Positions 8,123 to 14,278 of a DNA stretch of 14,278 nt are shown here, piece after piece (positions within the stretch are counted from its first letter, which is position 1; each line of letters opens with the position of its first letter). Below the pieces are notes generated by a model. That model searched no databases and had not been told where the DNA came from. It was given only the letters and a program-made list of their open reading frames with translations. A program made the position numbers and the translations under genes. This stretch comes from Isotricha intestinalis (Eukaryota; Ciliophora; Litostomatea; Vestibuliferida; Isotrichidae), in NCBI GenBank assembly GCA_023807065.1, contig JAJJLU010000919.1:1-14278 (forward strand), given 5' to 3'.

Positions 8123-9253
8123 TTAATCTACTTTAATGATTAATTTAGTCACTCTTCCAAAAGGGAGTTCATTTGGATTAAACATTTGCCAATATGAAAC
8201 GAATGAACTTCTATTCTTATCATTTAATATTTTTTTATTTTTTTCTAATTTAAATAACAAATCAATTTCAGTTTCATTTTCAACCTTAGTATAATCAATT
8301 ATAGCAGATTCACCTAAAATTTCACTATATTCTTGTAAACAATGAAATTTATATCCCTTTTCCCAATTGATTTTACCATTATTTATTAATTTAATTTTTA
8401 CATAGCTATCATCATTTCTTAAGATTTTCAAATTATAATAACGAATTAAGTAATTTAATCCTTCATTTTTATATTTTATATTAAATGAATCATTTACCAT
8501 TTGAGATTCAGAATTTATTTTAATAAAAATATGATCAATATTATGTTCTATTTCTCCTTCACATTTAGAACATAAATGATAATTTGGACATTTAATACAT
8601 TGAAAACATGGTCCTACAATTTCAAAGGAATTACAACCATTACATTTTACTTTATGAATGGAAAGAGATAATGAATCTTTGTTTAACATACTTATTTGAA
8701 GATTTTCATCATTTATATTTTTATTGTTTAATATATCTTCATTTTCAGGAATTTGAACATTTTTATATATATCTGCAATTAAAACTTCTTGAATTTTTTG
8801 CATTTTTTCTTTTACAATTGATGATATTACATCATGAATTTTAGAATTGATTTCTTCATTATTAATTTTATTATCATTTTCATTTTTATTCTTATTTGCA
8901 TTATTACTTATTGAGTTATTATCATTATTTCTTTCATTAATTTCTAATTTTTCTTCTTTAATAAAAGTAGGATTATCTTTTTCAACTTTTTCTTTAATAT
9001 TAATTTCTTCTTTTGGAAGAAGGATTACATTAATTTTTGGAATAAAAGAACTACTTGCCTGTGCTTTAATTTCTTGATAATCATCTTCTGTTTTTATTTC
9101 TTTTGATGTTTTTTCTTCTACAAATTTAAACACTAATGAATCATCTTCTTTCTTTATATTATGTTGAATATAATTTATAAAATTTTGAAAAGAATCAGGG
9201 AATTCTAATCTTTTAACAAAAGTATTAAACTTGATTTTAAGTATTTTAGACAT
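8123..9253 (-). CDS. NBR1/p62-like protein: PB1 domain, ZZ zinc finger, four-tryptophan (NBR1) domain
   Basis: The protein has 376 residues and ends in TAA. Residues 1-80 look like a PB1 domain, with an early basic strand and an acidic OPCA-like segment (about 52-62). An Asn-rich linker (100-135) and a helix (about 135-165) follow. A ZZ zinc finger spans about 200-245, with Cys204/207, Cys219/222, Cys228/231 and His237/241 in the usual order. Residues 258-376 match the NBR1 central four-tryptophan domain: the strand ending NNGKINW (Trp297), SYWQM (Trp355), PFG (364-366) and a final hydrophobic strand. In animals and plants this combination marks selective-autophagy receptors that polymerise through PB1 and carry cargo to Atg8; that role is inferred here. 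No UBA domain is present and no clear Atg8-interacting motif was recognised. Start: the PB1 strand begins at once and AT-rich DNA precedes it. It lies downstream of, and in tandem with, the coiled-coil gene. Confidence 0.85.
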   Translation of the reverse strand: MSKILKIKFNTFVKRLEFPDSFQNFINYIQHNIKKEDDSLVFKFVEEKTSKEIKTEDDYQEIKAQASSSFIPKINVILLPKEEINIKEKVEKDNPTFIKEEKLEINERNNDNNSISNNANKNKNENDNKINNEEINSKIHDVISSIVKEKMQKIQEVLIADIYKNVQIPENEDILNNKNINDENLQISMLNKDSLSLSIHKVKCNGCNSFEIVGPCFQCIKCPNYHLCSKCEGEIEHNIDHIFIKINSESQMVNDSFNIKYKNEGLNYLIRYYNLKILRNDDSYVKIKLINNGKINWEKGYKFHCLQEYSEILGESAIIDYTKVENETEIDLLFKLEKNKKILNDKNRSSFVSYWQMFNPNELPFGRVTKLIIKVD

Positions 9254-9457
9254 ATTATATTAAATAAATTAATAATAATTTATTTATAAAATATAAATTA
9301 TTTTATAAATTTTTTATTTCTATATCTATTTCATCTATTACTAAGAATGAAAGATGTTTTTATTAAGAAAAAAAAATTATCTTAAAAAATTAAGGTGTTA
9401 ACATCTTTTATTTTTATTTATACTTTGTTTTTATATAAAAAAAAAATATTGTTATTA

Positions 9458-10735
9458 TTAAGAAGCATTTTTCTCTAATTTAGCTTCAGCTTCTTTTTTT
9501 CTTTTTTCTTCATCTCTCCTTAATTTTTCAATATATAAATTATATTTTTCTTGTGGAGTTTTTTTAAGAATAGATTCATCTTGAATAGAATTGATTCTTT
9601 TTTTAAAATTTTTTAAACCTTCTTCATATTCAATTTGATTATTAATCAAAGACATATGTGCTTTAATTCTTTTAGTTTCTACATTAAAATCTTTATTTAT
9701 TCCTCTATTTAGTTTTTCAGATTCATCCATTAAAATATTTTCTCTTCTATTTTCTTCAAATTGAGTAATTAATAATTTATTTTTTATTAATTTTCTAAAA
9801 TGTTCTTGTTGTAATGATTGATTTTTTATTAATATTTTTTCTTTTTTTTTCTCATATTCTTCTTTTTTGTTTACCATTTTATCTATTTTTTTTAAAATTT
9901 CTTTTCTTTGTTTTTCAGAATTTATTTCTAATTGTTTTTTTCTTTCTTCTTTTTCTTCTAATTTAGAAAGAGAATTTATTAATTTCAATTTTTTTTGATG
10001 TTTCTTTTCTTTCATTGCAAAATACTAAATCATAATTTTATTTAAATTATTTTTACATATCCTTCATATTTTTTAATTGCTTTTTTTTTTCTCTCTTTTT
10101 CTTCTTCTTCTTTTTTAGTTAAAAAATTTTTTAAATTATTTTGATATTTCTTTAAACTATTTTGTAATTTTTTACTGTATTTTTCTTGTACATCTTCCCT
10201 ATATTTATTAAGTCTTTCTTCAATTAATTCCACTAATTAAAATTAAATATGAAATTTACTTTTTTGAAACATGGATTTCTCTAATTTTAATCTTTCTTCT
10301 TCTTGTCTCTTTAAATATACAACTAAATTCTGAGCAACATTTTCTGTTTTTTGTTTCATTAAATTTCCTAATCTTTCTCTTTCTTCACTTTTAATTCTTT
10401 TTTTAGTATCAATATTTTTTTGAAGTACTTCCTCTTTTTCTTTTAATTTTTTTTCTAAAAGTTTACTTTTTAATATATAAGTCTTTTCATTCTGTTTTTT
10501 TAATTCTTCTACTCTTTCTTTATATTTTATTCCCACTTTTCTCCATTTATTTTTTATCTTATTCAATATTTTTTGATGTCTACTTTCAAGTTCAAAATCT
10601 TCTATCATTTTGTTATAATCAAATTCATTTATTTTTTTTGCATTTTCTATTATAATGTCAAATTGTGAAAGACTCTAATTTATATAATTTTTTTGAAATT
10701 ACTTTTTTAAGCTTTTTGACTTTTTTTTCATCCAT
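9458..10735 (-). CDS. Coiled-coil protein, four exons with three tiny introns (unrecognised)
   Basis: Three separate open frames are exons of one gene. Proposed exons on the minus strand: 10735-10703 (starting MDEKKVKKLKK), 10674-10260, 10232-10057 and 10024-9458, ending in TAA. Removing introns of 28, 27 and 32 nt gives one continuous frame of 396 residues in phases 0, 1 and 0. Two of the introns have lengths not divisible by three, so readthrough of stops cannot explain the arrangement. The protein is almost wholly charged helix, rich in Lys, Glu and Arg with runs such as KEEEEKERKKK, predicting a long coiled coil without membrane segments, signal peptide or zinc motif. I do not recognise the family. 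Structural cytoskeletal, basal-body or ciliary proteins commonly look like this, but composition alone proves nothing. It diverges from the MORN gene across 171 bp and runs in tandem with the NBR1-like gene 204 bp downstream. Confidence 0.82.
10025..10056 (-). other. Spliceosomal intron, 32 nt (coiled-coil gene, intron 3)
   Basis: On the minus strand it begins GTAAAAATAA and ends ATGATTTAG, phase 0. Splicing joins ...YEGY to YFAMKEKK and moves from one frame to another, which accounts for the frame change between the two open stretches. Confidence 0.8.
10233..10259 (-). other. Spliceosomal intron, 27 nt (coiled-coil gene, intron 2)
   Basis: On the minus strand it begins GTAAATTTC and ends TTAATTAG, phase 1, and splits a Met codon (A/TG). 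It contains two in-frame TAA codons. Its length is a multiple of three, so this one alone could be read as coding if TAA meant Gln. The borders match the other three introns, and the other two introns of this gene require splicing. Confidence 0.8.
10675..10702 (-). other. Spliceosomal intron, 28 nt (coiled-coil gene, intron 1)
   Basis: On the minus strand it begins GTAATTTC and ends AAATTAG, phase 0 after the eleventh codon. Splicing joins the short first exon to an open exon that continues into the main frame (SLSQFD...). The length is not a multiple of three, so removal is needed for the frame to continue. Confidence 0.8.
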
Positions 10736-10906
10736 TTTAATTTATTGTTTTTATTCTAACTTATTTTACTCTTTAGAATAATATTAAAAATAAATAAATA
10801 AAAATTGTCTTATGCTTTTTATGATATAAGATTAATATTATTAAATTAATTATATTAACAATTTATTAAATATTTATTTTTAAACAGAATGAAAAATTTA
10901 TAAAAT
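10736..10906. promoter_or_regulatory. Compact divergent promoter region between the coiled-coil and MORN genes
   Basis: Only 171 bases separate the two start codons, so both promoters and 5' UTRs must fit here. The DNA is nearly all A and T with no recognisable element. A five-codon upstream frame (ATG at 10890, ending TAA) precedes the MORN start on the plus strand and could slow its translation; that is speculative. Confidence 0.45.
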
Positions 10907-12334
10907 ATGGGAGGTAGCCTTAACAAATGTTGTGGAAATAGTTGTTACGTTGTATATATATTAATATAAATTTAAAAAATATTATAGAATAAAAATAATT
11001 CAAACATAATAATTAAAACAGGAAATTCATTAAATGAACCAGAAATAATCCAATCATATAATGCAAAAAATAATTATTTTTACTTAGTTCAAAATATAAT
11101 TCATATTCAATCTAAATTTAGACAAATAAAATCCTTAAGAAAATTCAATAGATTAAAGGAAGAAAGAAAAATTTATAAAAGACAATCATTAGAATTAAAT
11201 TCAGATGCTAATGATGATTCATCTTCAGTCAATTCTGATAATGGAAAAAATAATTTATTAATATCTAACTCAATTAATATAGATTCAAACATTGAAAAAC
11301 ATAAAGAAGATACTTCATTCAAAATGAAAGGATATTTTCTTTTAAAAAAAAATAAATTTGATCATAAAGGTTATTTAAAACAATTAACAATATCAGAAAC
11401 AAATGAAGATTCAAAAAAAAAAACAAAAACAATTAAAGAAGGTTTCGGAGTGATAACATGGGATGATAATTATAAATTATTAGGTATATTTACAAATAAT
11501 GAATTAAATGGTTATGCAAAATTTACAAATCCTTCAAATACAACAGAATATTTAGGAGAATATGAAAAAAATAAACCAAAAGGATATGGTTATTATAAAA
11601 ATATAAATGGATATTCAATTGAAGGAAGTAATTGGATAAAAAATAATATAAATAATATAGGAATAGAAATATGGAAAGACGGATCTTTTTATAAAGGAGA
11701 ATATAAAAATAATAAAAAAGAAGGAATAGGATATTTTAAATGGAAAGATGGTACAATTTATGAAGGAGAATTTTATAATGATCAAATGAATGGATTTGGT
11801 ATAATAACTTATATAAATAATAATAAATATGAAGGACAATTTAAAAATGGATTAATGAATGGTTATGGTGAATTTTCTTGGGGAAATAATAAAAAATATA
11901 TTGGGAATTATATTAATGAAATTAAAGAAGGTTTTGGAATTTATGTTTGGGATATATTAATATTTGAAGCTTATTTAGGTTTTTGGAAAAATGGAAAAAT
12001 GAATGGATTAGGTGTTAAAATTAAAGGTGATAATGTTAAATATGGTTCTTGGAAAGATGGTAAAAAAGAATTTTGGGTTGGAGACTCAAATGAATTAATT
12101 AAATTATATAAAAATGGGTCTTTAAATAAAAATAGTAATGAAATTTCTGTTTATTACAGTAATGTAATTAGAAGAAGTTATACAAGTAATGATTTTGATC
12201 ATAATAATTATTATTTGAATTTAATGGTTAAAGATATTGATTTTATTAAAAAATTTATTATAGAAAAATATTTTTCTGAAGAAAAAATTTATAAATTTCT
12301 TCCTTTTGGAAATAGTGAGAAAAATAAGAAATAA
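10907..12334 (+). CDS. MORN-repeat protein with acylated N-terminus and IQ-like motif, two exons
   Basis: The frame usually called from ATG 11324 continues open upstream to 10988. A 36-nt intron (10952-10987) joins it in phase 0 to a first exon at 10907-10951. The result has 463 residues and ends in TAA. Exon 1 encodes MGGSLNKCCGNSCYV: Gly2 followed by clustered Cys is a typical N-myristoylation plus palmitoylation signal. Residues 55-68 (IQSKFRQIKSLRKF) form an incomplete IQ motif that could bind calmodulin. From about 167 to 372 there are some eight or nine MORN units of the type YxGxWxxGxxxGxG, for example FYKGEYKNNKKEGIG and KYEGQFKNGLMNGYG. MORN repeats bind membranes or scaffold cytoskeletal and cortical proteins. 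Ciliates have many MORN proteins with MG...CC starts. Membrane anchoring is therefore inferred with fair confidence; the specific partner is unknown. Confidence 0.88.
10952..10987 (+). other. Spliceosomal intron, 36 nt (MORN gene)
   Basis: It begins GTATATATAT and ends TATTATAG, phase 0, and contains an in-frame TAA. An alternative donor three bases upstream (GTTGTA, 39 nt) also keeps frame and would delete one Val. The GTA donor is preferred because the other three introns start GTA. A later AG at about 11020 would break the frame. Confidence 0.75.
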
Positions 12335-13241
12335 TACTAAAATTTATTTATTTGATTGTATTTAATTGTTTATTTGTATATTGATTTATTTTTGTTAAAA
12401 GTTAATCTTATTATTTTTTTTAACCAAAAAATTCAATTTTTTTCATAAATTATTTATAAAAATATCAAAAAAGATATTAATTCTTAAATATAATTCCATA
12501 AAACAGACAATAAACCAAATTATTTAAAAACATAAGATGATATATATTAATAGATAAATAAAAAACAAAAATTTACTATTTTGAAATCAAAGAAATTTCA
12601 ACGATTATCAAAAGAGAAACAATAAATATTCTTAATAAAAATTTCAATGAAAACATTTACTTATAACAAATGTTTAATTTTATAAAATATTCAAAAAATT
12701 TTTGATTTAATTAGAGATAAATAAAAGAAAAAATTTAGAAACTGATTTTCAATTGAATAAAAATCTAATAAAAAAAATAAATTCGATAAATATTTATATA
12801 TATTTTATATATATAATTAAATTAAAAAGTAGAACAGCCTTTTAAAAATTTCAAAAAAATATATTAAAAACCATGAAATATTAATTTAAAAAAATTTTTT
12901 TCCTAAAATTAATTATTTAATAGATCCAATTTTCTATCAATTTCCCAAGTTTTATAGTCTTAGGTAATTCAAATGTTTTTCTTTTAATGAAATTTATTTG
13001 AATAAATGTGTTTAATTTTTATTATTGATTATTATTATTTTTATAAGTTTATTCAATATTTAAAGAAGAATATAAGTATATAACAAAATTCATTAAATTT
13101 ATTTATTGTTTTAAATGTTGTTTTTTTAATTTTGAAAAAATTGAAAAAACAGACTTTAACCGCAATTATATTGAAATCACTATTGTATTTAAGTTAAAGA
13201 TTTAATATTATATTAATTCAAAATAATAAAAATTGAAATAT
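12335..13241. other. AT-rich intergenic region, no supported feature
   Basis: About 900 bases downstream of the MORN gene are nearly all A and T, with frequent stops in all frames on both strands. The transcript end of the MORN gene must lie near the left side. I see no RNA gene, tandem repeat or coding remnant here. Confidence 0.55.
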
Positions 13242-13703
13242 AAAGAAAAAGAAGAAAACAAAGAAGAAAATTATTTATTATAAAATATTGGAATAAAAGC
13301 AATATATCATAATGATTTTATAGAAGGATATTTTACAAAATATTATTTTAATAAAGGAAATAAAAAAAAAAATATATTTTTGTTCATTCAAATGATATAG
13401 TATTATCAAGAATAGGAAAAAATAATTAAACAACAAAAGTTAAAAGAAATTAAATTATTGATTTAAAAAAAACAAGGTAAAATAACAGGAAGAAAAAAAC
13501 ATGAAATTAAGTTCTTTAAAAAATGAAAACTTTATTTTCTAATTTTGAAAAATGTACCTAATTTAAATTCGGATGATTTTTAATGAAAAATAAATTCTTT
13601 ATTTTAAAATAAAAATGAAGAGTTGTTTATAAATAATAAATTTTTTGAATATAAACCTGAAATTGATATTAATACTTCAAGCATGGCAAGATTAGAGATG
13701 TAA
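13242..13703 (+). pseudogene. Broken coding-like remnant; part weakly resembles eIF1A
   Basis: Coding-looking segments on the plus strand are broken by stops and frame changes. One frame from 13242 starts KEKEENKEEN, crosses a TAA at 13281 and runs to an 11-base A run at 13362-13372. A different frame then gives YIFVHSNDIVLSRIGKNN and a stop. This part loosely recalls the OB-fold of eIF1A, where a lysine-rich turn precedes a strand ending in D-I-I/V-L, with a charged N-terminus before it. A third scrap (13608-13703) ends in EIDINTSSMARLEM. It could be a decayed gene, a gene with base-calling errors in homopolymers, or chance. The eIF1A resemblance is from memory of the family and weak. No splice pattern like that of the neighbouring genes repairs the frame. 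Confidence 0.3.
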
Positions 13704-13725
13704 AAGTAATGTATAATAGTCTTGG
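13704..13725. other. Probable junction between ciliate and bacterial DNA
   Basis: Left of about 13703 the DNA is AT-rich like the rest of the window. From about 13725 rightward it has roughly balanced base composition, GC-containing codons and a bacterial gene. The last ciliate-like coding scrap stops at 13701-13703 and the bacterial hairpin begins at 13725, so the join lies between them or slightly to the left. No target-site duplication, telomere or mobile-element end is visible. Confidence 0.65.
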
Positions 13726-13748
13726 TGGCGCGACTTTCGTCGCGCCAC
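13725..13748 (-). terminator. Perfect GC-rich hairpin downstream of trpA
   Basis: A 10-bp perfect stem (GTGGCGCGAC pairing with GTCGCGCCAC) encloses four bases. Read on the minus strand, the transcript direction of trpA, the loop is GAAA closed by C-G, a stable GNRA tetraloop. It lies about 10 bases after the trpA stop, where an end-of-operon terminator is expected. The strong T run is on the plus-strand side, so on the minus strand the U-tract is weak. A bidirectional or structure-only terminator is the likely reading. Confidence 0.7.
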
Positions 13749-13757
13749 TTACTTTTT

Positions 13758-14278
13758 TCATAGACCAAGAATTTGTTTGAGCTTTTTTGTTGCGACATGA
13801 GGCGTTGGTCCCTCTTGCAGAAGTTGTACGAACAGGCTGCCTACAATGGCTCCTGCTGCATGTTCTGAGGCGGCTTTGAAGGTTGATTGGTTTGATACAC
13901 CGAAACCAACCATCAATGGATTTTTCACTTCCATCGCCGCTGTGCGCTTGAAATAGGCGAGGGTGTCAGCACCATAGCCTTCTTGCGTGCCTGTTGTCGC
14001 GTTGGTGGACACTTCGTAGATGAAACCGTCGGTGACAGCATCTATGGCACGGATGCGGGTTTCTTCGGTTTCGGGAGTGATAAGCATAATGAACGAAAGA
14101 CCGTATTGTTCAGTTATGATTTTGTACTCTTTTGAGTATTCTTCAAATGGTAAGTCTGGAATAATCATTCCATCTATGCCTACTCTGGCACACGATTGGC
14201 AAAAGCGTTCGAAGCCATACTGATAGATGACATTGAAATAGCCCATCAACAGGAGGGGGATACTTATCTTCTGTCGCA
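13758..14278 (-). CDS. trpA: Tryptophan synthase alpha chain, C-terminal part, Bacteroidales-type (runs off the right edge)
   Basis: TrpA cleaves indole-3-glycerol phosphate to indole and glyceraldehyde-3-phosphate and passes indole to TrpB. The frame stays open to the window edge (RQKISIPLLLMGYFN...), so any internal start is false; about 173 residues are visible of the usual 250-270. Family landmarks are PLLLMGYFNVIYQYG, the IIPDLP strand, ITPET, the GFIYEVS strand, the phosphate-binding GFGVS loop and AGAIVGS near the end. The catalytic Glu and Asp of the N-terminal half (Glu49 and Asp60 in E. coli numbering) lie beyond the edge, so activity cannot be judged. The wording of these motifs resembles Bacteroides/Prevotella proteins. 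The stop is TGA, followed by a GNRA hairpin, as expected for the last gene of a trp operon. Base composition and codon use are unlike everything to the left, so I regard it as bacterial DNA joined to the ciliate sequence. Confidence 0.88.
   Translation of the reverse strand, partial: RQKISIPLLLMGYFNVIYQYGFERFCQSCARVGIDGMIIPDLPFEEYSKEYKIITEQYGLSFIMLITPETEETRIRAIDAVTDGFIYEVSTNATTGTQEGYGADTLAYFKRTAAMEVKNPLMVGFGVSNQSTFKAASEHAAGAIVGSLFVQLLQEGPTPHVATKKLKQILGL

Noticed and set aside
8608..9077. Two plus-strand frames opposite the NBR1-like gene
   Set aside because: The minus-strand frame carries PB1, ZZ and four-tryptophan domains; the opposite frames show only hydrophobic composition bias.
9254..9457. 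A small gene between the coiled-coil and NBR1-like genes
   Set aside because: Only A/T-rich sequence with stops in all frames is seen; it serves as a 3' UTR and promoter spacer of 204 bases.
10233..10259. TAA read as Gln, which would fuse the two adjacent minus-strand frames without splicing
   Set aside because: Readthrough works only for this interval; the other two gaps in the gene have lengths that change frame and need splicing. All long genes avoid internal TAA and TAG, and the interval has the same GTA...TAG borders as the others.
11615..11839. Minus-strand 74-codon frame opposite the MORN repeats
   Set aside because: It is the antisense of the MORN coding sequence and its Ile/Phe/Tyr bias is a shadow.
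13604..13798. Minus-strand 64-codon frame spanning the ciliate/bacterial join
   Set aside because: It starts within trpA in another frame and runs across the junction and hairpin into AT-rich DNA; it has no family resemblance.
14020..14223. Plus-strand 67-codon frame opposite trpA
   Set aside because: The minus strand encodes recognisable TrpA motifs throughout this stretch.
13758..14278. trpA as an established horizontally acquired ciliate gene
   Set aside because: It shows no shift towards the AT-rich composition of the window, keeps a bacterial operon-end hairpin, has no intron and is truncated at the edge; a chimera is simpler.

Overview
The window reads as the end of a very AT-rich eukaryotic chromosome, most probably the macronuclear chromosome of a ciliate, with a short piece of bacterial DNA attached at the far right. 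The left end is a tract of the G-rich telomere class (CCCCAAT repeated five times plus a partial copy) in the orientation expected of a left chromosome end. The genes have long Asn/Lys-rich low-complexity stretches. Two genes are interrupted by introns of only 27 to 36 nt, with GTA...TAG borders. Gene content fits a ciliate: a cyclic-nucleotide-binding-type K+ channel, an acylated MORN-repeat protein and coiled-coil proteins. Stop codons appear not to be reassigned: the genes end in TAG, TGA and TAA, and Gln is written CAA/CAG inside them. Standard code plus anaerobe-associated bacterial DNA points towards a litostome ciliate, perhaps a rumen entodiniomorph. That assignment is inference; I cannot run a search.

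Layout from left to right: telomere (1-40); subtelomeric DNA without a supported gene (41-711); an unrecognised Asn-rich protein with a four-Cys C-terminal domain on the minus strand (712-1902); a divergent intergenic region (1903-2358); a 1557-residue K+ channel on the plus strand (2359-7032); a 1.1-kb tail-to-tail gap (7033-8122); an NBR1-like PB1/ZZ/four-tryptophan-domain protein on the minus strand (8123-9253); a 396-residue coiled-coil protein on the minus strand, rebuilt here from four exons and three tiny introns (9458-10735); a 171-bp divergent promoter gap; a 463-residue MORN protein on the plus strand, rebuilt from two exons (10907-12334); an AT-rich gap (12335-13230); a stretch that looks like broken coding sequence (about 13242-13703); then, after an abrupt rise in G+C near 13704-13725, a perfect hairpin and the 3' part of a Bacteroidales-type trpA on the minus strand, which runs off the right edge (13758-14278).

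The five eukaryotic genes do not form a pathway. Plausible cellular themes are excitability (K+ channel), membrane or cortex organisation (MORN protein and perhaps the coiled-coil protein) and selective autophagy (NBR1-like protein). The bacterial segment is best explained as an assembly or amplification chimera, since its base composition, codon use and terminator are wholly bacterial and it is cut off at the edge. Recent transfer cannot be excluded from sequence alone. I see no new multi-gene system. The most informative points are the heptamer telomere, the unreassigned stop codons, the tiny introns and the ciliate/bacterial junction.
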